Shown here piece after piece: positions 9,642 through 18,077 of a stretch of DNA of 64,000 nt (the stretch's first letter is position 1; the number at the start of each line of letters is the position of its first letter). Under the pieces are notes generated by a model. It saw only the letters and a list, made by a program, of their open reading frames with translations. It ran no database searches and was not told the origin of the DNA. Location: assembly GCA_024636495.1 (NCBI GenBank), contig JAGXGZ010000050.1, positions 1 through 64,000 on the forward strand, given 5' to 3'. The stretch is from Roseobacter sp. (GTDB lineage: Bacteria; Pseudomonadota; Alphaproteobacteria; Rhodobacterales; Rhodobacteraceae). A program made the translations under genes and the position numbers.

Positions 9642-11660
9642 CTACGCCGCTTTCAGACCGCGCCCTTTCAGCAATGCCTCTACCCCCGGTAAACGCCCCC
9701 GAAAGGCTTTATAAAGCTCTGCCGCGTCCTGACTGCCACCCGTTGACAGAATATGCGTCTCAAGCGCCTTCGCACGTTCAGGATCGAACGCACCGCCCGC
9801 TTCTTCAAACGCCTCGAACGCATCTGCGTCCATCACCTCTGACCACATGTAACTGTAGTATCCGCTGGAATAGCCATCGCCCGAAAACACATGCGCAAAT
9901 TGTGGTGTCGCATGACGCATGGTGATCGCGGCAGGCATACCCAACTCTGCCAGTACCTCTGTCTGCCTTGCCATCGGATCAGCAGGCGCTTCACTGTCAT
10001 GAAACTCCAGATCCACAAGTGCAGATGCGACGTATTCAACCGTGGAAAAGCCCATATCGAAGTTCGCAGCACCCAACACCTTGTCGAGCATCTCTTTAGG
10101 CATCGCCTCACCCGTTTTGGCATGGATGGCAAATTCACTCAGCACCTCGGGCACTTCCAGCCAGTGTTCATAAAGCTGGCTTGGCAACTCGACAAAGTCC
10201 CGCGCAACCGATGTACCGCTGACAGATTCGTAGGTCACATCCGACAACATCTGGTGCAACGCATGGCCAAATTCATGAAACAACGTCCGTGCGTCGTCGT
10301 AGGACAGCAAGGCAGGTGATCCCTTGGCAAAATTGCAAACATTGATCACAATCGGCGACTGCACGTCAGGAAACTTTGCCTGAGCGCGCATCGCAGAACA
10401 CCACGCACCGGACCGCTTCGACCCGCGTGCGAAATAGTCGCCAATGAACACAGCCACATGCTTGCCGTCCCGCGTCACTTCCCACGCGCGACAGTCAGGG
10501 TGATAAAGCGGCACATCAAGGGGTGCGAATTCGAGAGAGAACAAACGGGTGGCGCAGCTAAAGGCCGCGTCAATCATCCGGTCCAGCTGGAAATACGGTT
10601 TCAACGCGGCCTCATCCAGGTCATGCTCGGCCATCCGCCGTTTTTCCGCGTAATAACGCCAGTCCCATGGCGCGAGGTCTCGATTCACACCGTCCTTGTG
10701 CATCATCTGCGTCAAAACAGCAGCGTCAGCTTCGGCCTGTGCCTTGGCCGGGGCCCAGACGTCCATCAACAGCTGGCGCACCGCATCAGGTGTCTTGGCC
10801 ATTTCGGTTTCCAACTTGTAGGCCGCAAAGTTTTTGTATCCCAAAAGCTTGGCGCGTTCTTCCCGCAGGGCCAGCGTTTCGGCGGCGATGGCGCGGTTAT
10901 CCGTCTCGCCCTCATTGGCACCGCGCGCTTGCCAGGCAATGAACGCTTTTTCACGCAGATCGCGGCGCGGCGAGAATTGCAGGAACGGCACGATCAACGA
11001 CCGCGACAACGTGATCACGGGACCGCCTGCCTCTTTTTCCTCGCCTGCACTGCGTGCAGCGTCAACGACGAAATCGGGCAGGCCTTCCAGATCAGCCTCT
11101 TCCAGCTTCATGAACCAGGCGCGTTCATCCGCCAACAAGTTCTGGGTGAACTGCGTGCCAAGTACAGCCAGCCTGCCCTTGATCTCTTTCATGCGGGCAT
11201 CGTCTACACCTTCCAGCGCCGCGCCCGAGCGGACAAAGCCGCGATGCGTCAACATCAGTACGCGCGCCTGTTCGTCGGTCAAATCAAAGCTGTCGCGCTT
11301 TTCCCAAACCTCGGCCACGCGGGCGAACAGGGTTTTGTTGCTGGAAATCTCTGAAAAATGTGCCGCAAGCTGGGGCGAAAACTTGCGCTGAAGGTCTTCG
11401 CGCGCGGGATTGCTATCGGCCCCTGCGACGGTAAAGAACACGCCCAACACCCGGTCCAACTGGCTGCCTGCTTCCTCCAGCGCCTCAATGGTGTTGGCAA
11501 AGGTTGGTGCCACATCGCAAGACGCGATGGCGTCAATCTCAATGCGGTGGGTGGTCAGCGCCTCTTCCAAAGCGGGTTCAAAATCATCATCGGAAATCTT
11601 GTCAAACGGGGCCAGCTCAAACGGCGTATCCCAGTCTTGGATCAGAGGGTTAGTCATCAT
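9642..11660 (-). CDS. M3 family metallopeptidase (oligopeptidase A / dipeptidyl carboxypeptidase type)
   Basis: A cytoplasmic zinc peptidase that degrades oligopeptides, including released signal peptides in the OpdA case. The zinc motif HEFGH is at about residues 460-464 (FHEFGHALHQML), with the downstream Glu ligand in DFVELPSQLYEHW. The C-terminal GYSSGYYSYMWS segment is a further M3 signature. The length (672 residues) matches OpdA and Dcp of enterics, both about 680. Sequence alone does not let me choose firmly between prlC/opdA and dcp. It stands alone on the minus strand, after the ThiF/MoeB gene. Confidence 0.93.
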   Translation of the reverse strand: MMTNPLIQDWDTPFELAPFDKISDDDFEPALEEALTTHRIEIDAIASCDVAPTFANTIEALEEAGSQLDRVLGVFFTVAGADSNPAREDLQRKFSPQLAAHFSEISSNKTLFARVAEVWEKRDSFDLTDEQARVLMLTHRGFVRSGAALEGVDDARMKEIKGRLAVLGTQFTQNLLADERAWFMKLEEADLEGLPDFVVDAARSAGEEKEAGGPVITLSRSLIVPFLQFSPRRDLREKAFIAWQARGANEGETDNRAIAAETLALREERAKLLGYKNFAAYKLETEMAKTPDAVRQLLMDVWAPAKAQAEADAAVLTQMMHKDGVNRDLAPWDWRYYAEKRRMAEHDLDEAALKPYFQLDRMIDAAFSCATRLFSLEFAPLDVPLYHPDCRAWEVTRDGKHVAVFIGDYFARGSKRSGAWCSAMRAQAKFPDVQSPIVINVCNFAKGSPALLSYDDARTLFHEFGHALHQMLSDVTYESVSGTSVARDFVELPSQLYEHWLEVPEVLSEFAIHAKTGEAMPKEMLDKVLGAANFDMGFSTVEYVASALVDLEFHDSEAPADPMARQTEVLAELGMPAAITMRHATPQFAHVFSGDGYSSGYYSYMWSEVMDADAFEAFEEAGGAFDPERAKALETHILSTGGSQDAAELYKAFRGRLPGVEALLKGRGLKAA

Positions 11661-11759
11661 GTTCTCCTTTGTCCTTAAAGGTAAGGACAGCTACAAAAGG
11701 TTGCAATCGCATGCGCAAAAACTCACGCAGCCCTCACGCAAGTTTCAAAAGCTTGTCAT

Positions 11760-12809
11760 TCATTCCGCATCGGAGGGCGTTCCGCAAATCGGGCAATCAG
11801 CCCGTTTGCTCACGCCAATTACCCGGTTCTCGCCGTAAAGCGCGTCGTATATGAACATCTGACCACGCAGCGGCGCCCCTGCACCGGTGATCAGCTTGAT
11901 CGCTTCACTTGCCATCATTGCACCGATGACCCCGGGCAAAGGACCAATCACGCCAGCCTCGGCACAAGAAGGGGCCAGGTGCGCGGCGGGGGCCTGCGGG
12001 AAAATACACTGGTAGCAAGGCGCATCTTTTGCGGGATCGAAAATGCTCAACTGACCTTCCCATTGGCTCAGTGCGCCGGATATCAGTGGAATACCAGCCG
12101 CGACGCACGCGCGGTTCACCAGATAGCGTGTTTCGAAATTGTCCGTCCCATCCAGCACCAGATCATAATCCCGGATCAGGCTTTCAGCCGTGTCCGCATC
12201 CAAGCGACGGTGATAGGGGCGTACCGTGACAAAAGGGTTTTGCGCCTCCATCTCGGCCTGAGCGGAAAACACCTTGGGCATCCCTATGCTTTTGTCCTTG
12301 TGAATGACCTGTCGCTGCAGGTTGGCGTTTTCCACCGTATCATCGTCAATCACACCGATTGTCCCGACACCGGCTGCCGCCAGATATTGCAACACAGGTG
12401 CCCCAAGCCCGCCGGCCCCCACCACAAGGACTTTCGCATTCTTAAGCGCCTTTTGCCCCGCACCGCCCACTTCACGAAGCACGATGTGGCGCGCGTATCG
12501 CTTTAGTTCACTGTCAGAGAACGTGCCAGACGCGGGGGGCGTTTGCGGCACAGGCTCGGCACGGCTGCGCAGGCTGTTCAGCATCCAGCGATAGACAAGA
12601 ATAACCAGAATGAAACCCGTCAGCAAAAGCCACGGCGCGGCACTACCGCCAGTGGCAATTCGCAGCGGATTTTCCTGAGGCAACAAAATATTGAGGCCGA
12701 TCACCGCCCCAAGCAGGGCCCCCAACAACTTCAGCCGCGTCTCGCGCGGCTGGCCCATGGCAATACCAACACCACAAATCACGGCCGCAAGGATAACAAC
12801 AAGCAACAT
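11760..12809 (-). CDS. moeB: Membrane-anchored ThiF/MoeB-type adenylyltransferase
   Basis: An E1-like enzyme that adenylates the C terminus of a ubiquitin-like sulfur carrier such as MoaD or ThiS. The adenylation domain begins near residue 95 with RYARHIVLREVGG; the nucleotide site is VVGAGGLGAPV, followed by DDDTVENANLQRQ. Paired cysteines CYQC and CPIC form the zinc site. The first 75 or so residues are unusual: up to three hydrophobic segments (about 1-18, 28-46 and 57-75) that would tether the enzyme to the membrane. No carrier gene is nearby, so MoeB or ThiF function is not settled. Confidence 0.88.
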   Translation of the reverse strand: MLLVVILAAVICGVGIAMGQPRETRLKLLGALLGAVIGLNILLPQENPLRIATGGSAAPWLLLTGFILVILVYRWMLNSLRSRAEPVPQTPPASGTFSDSELKRYARHIVLREVGGAGQKALKNAKVLVVGAGGLGAPVLQYLAAAGVGTIGVIDDDTVENANLQRQVIHKDKSIGMPKVFSAQAEMEAQNPFVTVRPYHRRLDADTAESLIRDYDLVLDGTDNFETRYLVNRACVAAGIPLISGALSQWEGQLSIFDPAKDAPCYQCIFPQAPAAHLAPSCAEAGVIGPLPGVIGAMMASEAIKLITGAGAPLRGQMFIYDALYGENRVIGVSKRADCPICGTPSDAE

Positions 12810-12896
12810 AGGCCCCCGAATTCATCTGGCCTTTTGCCAGCTACTTGACGGAAACCTAAGCTTTTTTCCGCCGACACCAACCCAAAAGGTGTTTTG

Positions 12897-13346
12897 TCAC
12901 GTCATCCCAGTCGATCCGAAGCCCCCTTTGCCCCGTATAGTGGCAGACAATTCAGATACTTCGACAGTTACATAGCGCACAACGTCAGCGATCACAGCCT
13001 GCGCAATACGTTCGCCATGCTGAATGGTGAAAGGCACGGTGCCGATATAATAAAGGCCAACCATCACGACACCGCGGTAGTCTTCGTCGATCGTGCCGGG
13101 TGCGTTCGGGATCAAGAACCCATGTTTCAGCGCCAACCCCGATCGCGGCCTGATCTGCATCTCGGTCCCCTGAGGCAGTTCCACTTGAAACCCGGTCGAG
13201 ATCAGCTTGATATCACCCTGTTCAAACACCAACGGGCCGTCGGGTAAGAACGCCCGCAAGTCCATGCCTGCTGCCCCCGCCGTTGCGTAGGCTGGAAGAG
13301 GCAAATCCACATTGCCATCCACGCGTTTAAATTTGATCTCGGCCAT
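12897..13346 (-). CDS. dut: dUTP diphosphatase
   Basis: Hydrolyses dUTP to dUMP and diphosphate, keeping uracil out of DNA and supplying dUMP for dTMP. All five trimeric dUTPase motifs are visible: AGMDLRA (1), RPRSGLA (2), GTIDEDYRG (3, with the catalytic Asp), GERIAQ (4) and RGKGGFGSTG (5, the C-terminal phosphate-binding arm). At 149 residues it is the normal length. GGGAG precedes the ATG. It follows coaBC on the same strand, a common pairing in proteobacteria. Confidence 0.97.
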   Translation of the reverse strand: MAEIKFKRVDGNVDLPLPAYATAGAAGMDLRAFLPDGPLVFEQGDIKLISTGFQVELPQGTEMQIRPRSGLALKHGFLIPNAPGTIDEDYRGVVMVGLYYIGTVPFTIQHGERIAQAVIADVVRYVTVEVSELSATIRGKGGFGSTGMT

Positions 13347-13395
13347 ATTACTCCCTCAAAAGCAGGCATGCCGCCCTCTGCTTCCAATTGGTTTT

Positions 13396-13413
13396 AAATC
13401 CTCGCCGAAGGCA
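13396..13413. repeat. Copy of a short dispersed intergenic motif
   Basis: The motif AAATCCTCGCCGAAGGCA lies in the coaBC-dut gap. Related copies are at 9611-9623 and, as both arms of a large hairpin, at 44964-45045. All are intergenic and close to gene ends. Confidence 0.5.
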
Positions 13414-13422
13414 TTCTTTTAG

Positions 13423-14616
13423 CTAGGCAAGCGCCTTGGCAATTCGAGCTGCAAGTTGGTGCGCCACCTGATCCTTGCCCATGCGCGGCCAGCTTTCGAT
13501 GCCATCATCACTGATTAAAATCACCGAATTCTCAGATCCGCCCATGATACCCGTTGCAGGGGACACATCGTTTGCGACAATCCAGTCGCAGCCTTTTCGC
13601 AGGCGTTTGGCCGTGGCGTTTTCAACCACATCATTGGTTTCGGCGGCAAAGCCGATGACCAGTTTCGGCCGCCCCTCTTTCATCTGGGACACTGTCTTGA
13701 GGATATCCGGGTTTTCTGCAAATTCCAGCGTCGGCAAGCCATCTTTGGATTTTTTCAGCTTTCGGTCGCTGGCGCTGGTAACCCGCCAATCAGCAACCGC
13801 AGCCGCAAACACGCCCGCATCAACAGGCAATGCTGCGTTTACGGCATCGTGCATTTGCAGGGCGGTTTGCACCTTGATGACCTGCACACCATCTGGCGGG
13901 GCGACATCGGCGGGACCGGTGATGAACACAACCTCTCCCCCCAACGACGCCAAAGCACGACCAATCGCTGTGCCTTGCGCACCGGACGACCGGTTTGCAA
14001 TGTAGCGGACCGGATCAATCGGCTCGTGCGTCGGGCCGGATGTCACCAGAATGCGCCTGCCCTTAAGGGGGCCGTCGGCCAAATGCACTTCAATCGCGGC
14101 GACAATTTCCAAGGGTTCTGACATCCTGCCGGGGCCGAATTCACCGCAGGCCATGCCACCCTCGTTGGGGCCAACGACAGCAATGCCATCAGCGCGCAGG
14201 GTCGCAAGATTGCGTTGTGTCGCCGCATGTTCCCACATGCGCACGTTCATTGCAGGGACGATCATTACGGGCGTATCCGTCGCCAACAAAAGCGTCGAGG
14301 CCAAATCATTTGCCAGCCCCCCCGCCATTTTTGCCATCAGATCAGCCGTTGCCGGGGCCACGACAACCAGATCCGCTACACGGCTTAGCTGGATATGACC
14401 CATTTCGGCCTCGTCACCCAAATCGAACAAATCACGATAAAGCTTCTGCCCAGCCAAAGCAGACACGGAAAGGGGGGTCACGAACTCTTCGCCTGCGCGG
14501 GTCAAAACGGGTGTCACAGTCGCGCCACGTTCGGCCAGACGACGGATCAGATCAAGCGACTTGAAGGCCGCAATACCGCCCCCGATGATCAGCAGAATGT
14601 GTTTTCCAGCCAGCAT
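13423..14616 (-). CDS. coaBC: Bifunctional phosphopantothenoylcysteine decarboxylase / phosphopantothenate-cysteine ligase
   Basis: Carries out two steps of coenzyme A synthesis. The N-terminal flavin-dependent decarboxylase (CoaC, about 1-180) has the PAMN motif (VPAMNVRMWEH) and the active-site Cys in ACGEFGPGRM. The C-terminal CTP-dependent ligase (CoaB) begins at RRILVTSGPTHEPIDPVR and contains the KLKK stretch and the ANDVS segment. At 397 residues it is of usual length. It lies between the chaN-like gene and dut on the minus strand. Confidence 0.97.
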   Translation of the reverse strand: MLAGKHILLIIGGGIAAFKSLDLIRRLAERGATVTPVLTRAGEEFVTPLSVSALAGQKLYRDLFDLGDEAEMGHIQLSRVADLVVVAPATADLMAKMAGGLANDLASTLLLATDTPVMIVPAMNVRMWEHAATQRNLATLRADGIAVVGPNEGGMACGEFGPGRMSEPLEIVAAIEVHLADGPLKGRRILVTSGPTHEPIDPVRYIANRSSGAQGTAIGRALASLGGEVVFITGPADVAPPDGVQVIKVQTALQMHDAVNAALPVDAGVFAAAVADWRVTSASDRKLKKSKDGLPTLEFAENPDILKTVSQMKEGRPKLVIGFAAETNDVVENATAKRLRKGCDWIVANDVSPATGIMGGSENSVILISDDGIESWPRMGKDQVAHQLAARIAKALA

Positions 14617-14681
14617 GTTCGGCCCTCTTTTGCGCAGTCAAGACAGACCATAGGGCGCATGGGCCCGTTCTGCCAGCCCCA

Positions 14682-15497
14682 TCACTGCGTGCGAAACGCA
14701 AGGCAGGGGTCTTTGCGCTGCACCAGCGGGGACATCACCACAAGATCGAAACGGCCCGTCGGGGCTTGGTCGTCTTCACCTTGACCGACAGAGACGACTT
14801 TTACATCGGGGCGCGCCCGCGCAAGGGTCGCAGGCATTCCCCAATCGGTTCGCGCATGGCCATTTCCGGTGATGACCACAACAGGCCCGCCTGTCTCGTC
14901 CAGCGCCTGAAGGGCTACTTGCGCCAATCGTGCGTCCCTTAATCGTTGAACATCAACCATTGCAGGCAACAAGTTTGCAGGCAGGGCGTCGCAATGGGCT
15001 GTCATTTGCAACGCCTCGCGGGCGGCTTGCTGGTCTGGGTCCAGATCATCCAACACACCAAAAGTTTCAGCATCTTGGCCAAAGGCTGCGGCCAGCCCGC
15101 TTTGCATCGCTTGCCGGGCAGCGTCTCTGGGAACGGCCGCACCGTAGACCCGTGCCGTTCGAGATGCCTTGAAGATCGGATAGTACATTGCAAAATCGGG
15201 CCAACCCGAGGCGTTCCAACCGAGTATTTCTTCTAAAGACCCCGCGTCATCGATCAGGCTTGGCACCGCCAAAGCGGCCTGATTTGCGGTCAGCATCTCG
15301 TAAACGACGGCTGTTGGTGCAAGTCGGGCGGCGATTTCCGCCTGAAAGCTGTGATGTGCAGGATTATCGTGACTTTCGCCCAAAACGATAATTTGCGCAG
15401 CCGAAAGCTGCGCAAATTGCGTATCGTCCAAGGTCGCGGCTGTAGCTTTTGAATGGACGCCAGCCGCGACCAACAAGGCCAATACAAATTGGATCAC
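14682..15497 (-). CDS. ChaN-type (DUF399) haem-binding-like protein
   Basis: The signature VLGESHDNPAHHSFQAE near residue 37 marks the ChaN/DUF399 family, whose founding member is an iron-regulated haem-binding lipoprotein. An N-terminal hydrophobic segment (about 1-20, ending near KATAA) looks like a signal peptide; no lipobox Cys is seen, so a soluble periplasmic protein is more likely here. The ATG overlaps the rpoH stop by four bases, so it should be co-translated with the sigma factor. The physiological role is not known. Confidence 0.8.
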   Translation of the reverse strand: MIQFVLALLVAAGVHSKATAATLDDTQFAQLSAAQIIVLGESHDNPAHHSFQAEIAARLAPTAVVYEMLTANQAALAVPSLIDDAGSLEEILGWNASGWPDFAMYYPIFKASRTARVYGAAVPRDAARQAMQSGLAAAFGQDAETFGVLDDLDPDQQAAREALQMTAHCDALPANLLPAMVDVQRLRDARLAQVALQALDETGGPVVVITGNGHARTDWGMPATLARARPDVKVVSVGQGEDDQAPTGRFDLVVMSPLVQRKDPCLAFRTQ

Positions 15498-16372
15498 ATC
15501 AAGAAGTGGTGCACTTCGGCTGATTGCGTCTCAAGCGTTTTACGCATTTTGCCAAAGGCTGCTGCCTCTAACTGACGTACACGCTCCTTTGAGAGCTTCA
15601 ACTCTTCGCCCAAGCTTTCCAGCGTGCGGGGCTGATCGCGCAGTTTGCGCTCACGTACAATGAACTGCTCACGATCACTAAGAGCGTGCATCGCACCCAA
15701 AAGCCAATTGCGAAGGGTCGTAATATCGTGGCTTTCCTCGACCTTTTCCGCGGCTTGCGCGCTGTCATCGACCAGCGCATCTATCCACTCGCGGCCTTCG
15801 TCCTCGGCGGACTGGGTCGCGTTAAGCGAGTAGTCAGAGCCGGAAAGCCGCCCCTCCATCATCTCGACGTCGTGCATCGGTACACCAATCTCGGTCGAGA
15901 TCATTTGCCGCAGCTGGTGCTTGTCCAACGTCTCGCCTGCAACCTGCGCTTCGCGCTCAAGCCGCGCTTGGACGCGGCGCATGTTGAAAAACAAGGATTT
16001 CTGCGAAGACGTCGACCCTGTGCGCACCATCGACCAATTGCGCATCACGTGATCCTGAATGCTGGCTTTGATCCACCACACCGCATAAGTCGAAAACCGC
16101 ACGCCGCGGTCTGGGTCGAATTTGTCAGCGGCTTTCATCAAACCCAAGCTTGCTTCCTGAATCAAGTCGTTCATCGGTGCGCCGTACCGCTTGAATTTGC
16201 TTGCCATGGAAATTGCGAGCCGCATGTAAGCTGTGATCAAACGATGAAGCGCTTCTTCATCTCTTTGGTCACGCCAAGCATAGGCTAGCTTAAGCTCAGT
16301 TTCCGCATCCAAAAGCTCTGCCTTCATTGCGGTTCGGGTTAAGGAAAATTCACGCGCTTGAGTTAGTGCCAT
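15494..16372 (-). CDS. rpoH: RNA polymerase heat-shock/oxidative-stress sigma factor RpoH (RpoHII type)
   Basis: A group 3 sigma-70 factor. Region 2 includes the core-binding DLIQEASLGLMKAADKFDP and the -10 recognition segment GVRFSTYAVWWIKASIQ. The RpoH box is QKSLFFNMRR. Region 4 ends in the helix-turn-helix around LESLGEELKLSKERVRQLEAAA. It looks closer to the RpoHII than to the RpoHI paralogue of Rhodobacter as I remember them; RpoHII serves the singlet-oxygen and general stress response there. The start at 16372 gives 292 residues and has GGGGTGA upstream; a longer start at 16441 is unlikely. It heads the series rpoH-chaN-coaBC-dut. Confidence 0.95.
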   Translation of the reverse strand: MALTQAREFSLTRTAMKAELLDAETELKLAYAWRDQRDEEALHRLITAYMRLAISMASKFKRYGAPMNDLIQEASLGLMKAADKFDPDRGVRFSTYAVWWIKASIQDHVMRNWSMVRTGSTSSQKSLFFNMRRVQARLEREAQVAGETLDKHQLRQMISTEIGVPMHDVEMMEGRLSGSDYSLNATQSAEDEGREWIDALVDDSAQAAEKVEESHDITTLRNWLLGAMHALSDREQFIVRERKLRDQPRTLESLGEELKLSKERVRQLEAAAFGKMRKTLETQSAEVHHFLM

Positions 16373-16642
16373 GGTAATCACCCCTGATGAACAAAATATG
16401 CTTTTTGTTTTAACAACGCGAACAGGGCGGATTTGGTTCAATTATTTTTCAGAAAAACGCATATTTTTTCAAGGTTTTTTAGGCCTGTAGGCAGCCGAAC
16501 GAAAATTCTGTTTAAAATCAAAAAGTTTCCAACATCATTCGCTTTGGTATGTTATTGTATACATAATCCTTTGACATCAAATCAGATGCACTAGGTAGTT
16601 GTTCCCGCATCCGCCCGAACGCAAAATCAAAGGACAGGTTTA

Positions 16643-17224
16643 ATGACAACTTGGCACTGGGTCCGACACGGCCCCACCCACGAGCAAAGCCTCGTTGGCT
16701 GGCGTGATGTACCCGCGGATTTGTCAGACAAGGCGCAAATCGCGCGGCTGAATGCCCATCTGCCTGATGGCGCGCTTCTCGTCTCCTCCGATTTGATCCG
16801 AGCGATTGCGACAGCCGACGTTCTGGCGCATCCCAAACGTGAACGCTTGCCCCACCAGTCCCATTTTCGAGAGCTGGATTTCGGTCTCTGGGATGGAATG
16901 CTTGCCCGCGATGTCTCGCGTCAGCATCCCGAATTAAGCCAGGCCTATTGGACAACCCCCGGCGATGTCGCCCCTCCGGAGGGGGAAAGCTGGAACGCCG
17001 CGTCACGGCGGATCAATGCAGCGGTAGACAGGTTGAATGCCACCTACCCTAAGGCAGACATAATTGCCGTGGCCCATTTCGGCGTGATCCTGACGCAGGT
17101 TCAACGCGCGCTGAACGTAAGCGCGAAAGATGCGATGGCCCACAAGATCGACAACCTATCTGCAACACAGATCAGCGCGACAGATGCCGAATGGAAGGTC
17201 ATTCGGATCAATCACCGCCCATGA
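16643..17224 (+). CDS. Histidine phosphatase superfamily protein (PGAM/CobC-like)
   Basis: A branch-1 histidine phosphatase. The phosphoacceptor RHG is in WHWVRHGPTHEQ at residues 8-10; the second Arg is in LVSSDLIRAIATADVL; the acid Glu is in FRELDFGLWDG; the second His is in VAHFGVILTQV. At 193 residues it resembles CobC and PhoE types, but no cobalamin genes are nearby and the substrate is unknown. AAAGGACAGG precedes the ATG. Confidence 0.88.
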   Translation: MTTWHWVRHGPTHEQSLVGWRDVPADLSDKAQIARLNAHLPDGALLVSSDLIRAIATADVLAHPKRERLPHQSHFRELDFGLWDGMLARDVSRQHPELSQAYWTTPGDVAPPEGESWNAASRRINAAVDRLNATYPKADIIAVAHFGVILTQVQRALNVSAKDAMAHKIDNLSATQISATDAEWKVIRINHRP

Positions 17225-17283
17225 ACAACCGGACCAAATAATAAGGTTTGCATGGGTTTGGTCTCCTCCGCTAAGACTATGCG

Positions 17284-17967
17284 ATGACATATGATCTTTA
17301 TATCGGTGACAGAACGTTTTCCAGCTGGTCGCTCCGCGGCTGGTTGATGCTCGAGAAGTTCAGCTTGCCTTACCGCAGCCATATGGTCGGCCTTTATGGC
17401 GGCACCATGGCTCAAGATATGGCGCATTTGGCCCCGGCCACATTGGTGCCCGCCCTTAAAACGCCAGAAGGATATGTGATTGGCGAGACCCTTGCCATGG
17501 CAGAGACCCTGGCAGAGCGTCATCCGGACAAGACGATGTGGCCCGCTGATCCTGCTGCGCGTGCCCGTGCAAGGTGGCTGTGCGCTGCGATGACGGCAGG
17601 GTTTTCGGCCCTGCGCGGGGAATGTCCCATGCAGCTTGAGCATGTGAACGAAGCCATCCCGGTGTCGGATACTTTGGCAAAGGATCTGTCGCGTCTTGAG
17701 CAGCTTTGGGAGTATGCAAAGGGCGCAAGCGACGGCAAAGGACCGTGGCTGTTTGGCAGCTATAGCTTGGCCGATGTCTTTTACGCGCCCGTCTGTGCGC
17801 GGATCATCGGCTATGATCTGCCTGTCTCGAAAAGCGCGCGTGACTACTGCGATACAACGATCGCAGACCCCGCGTTCAAAAGCTGGCGCGCTGAGGGGCA
17901 AAAGATCACTTACGATCCGTTCCCTTATGACATGGGGTGCACCACGCGGCCCTGGCCCGAGGCGTAG
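17284..17967 (+). CDS. Glutathione S-transferase family protein
   Basis: The N-terminal thioredoxin-like domain begins DLYIGDRTFSSWSLRGWL, where FSSWS gives the likely catalytic Ser; the cis-Pro is in ATLVPALKT and the glutathione gamma-Glu site is GETLAMAETLAE. The helical C-terminal domain includes LFGSYSLADVFYAPV. The 227-residue size fits. It resembles the YfcF/maleylacetoacetate isomerase-like group, but the substrate is unknown. Confidence 0.87.
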   Translation: MTYDLYIGDRTFSSWSLRGWLMLEKFSLPYRSHMVGLYGGTMAQDMAHLAPATLVPALKTPEGYVIGETLAMAETLAERHPDKTMWPADPAARARARWLCAAMTAGFSALRGECPMQLEHVNEAIPVSDTLAKDLSRLEQLWEYAKGASDGKGPWLFGSYSLADVFYAPVCARIIGYDLPVSKSARDYCDTTIADPAFKSWRAEGQKITYDPFPYDMGCTTRPWPEA

Positions 17968-18015
17968 ACACGCAACATTTGCGCTGTCAAAAGATGCAGC
18001 AAACCCTCTTTTACG

Positions 18016-18055
18016 TTAACGCTTATTAAACGCTGCCTACCTACGCATTAACCAT
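18016..18055 (+). promoter_or_regulatory. Candidate CtrA-type sites upstream of comM
   Basis: TTAA (18016-18019) and TTAA (18026-18029) are six bases apart, one short of the Caulobacter CtrA full site TTAA-N7-TTAA. TTAACCAT at 18048-18055 matches the reported CtrA half site. The comM start is at 18078. CtrA-dependent expression of DNA-uptake genes, comM included, has been reported in Rhodobacter capsulatus, so the context fits. Confidence 0.4.
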
Positions 18056-18077
18056 CCAAGTCAACAAAAGGCTCAAT

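Noticed and set aside
10458-11354. 298-codon open frame on the plus strand
   Set aside because: It lies wholly inside the M3 peptidase gene on the other strand and shows shadow-type composition.
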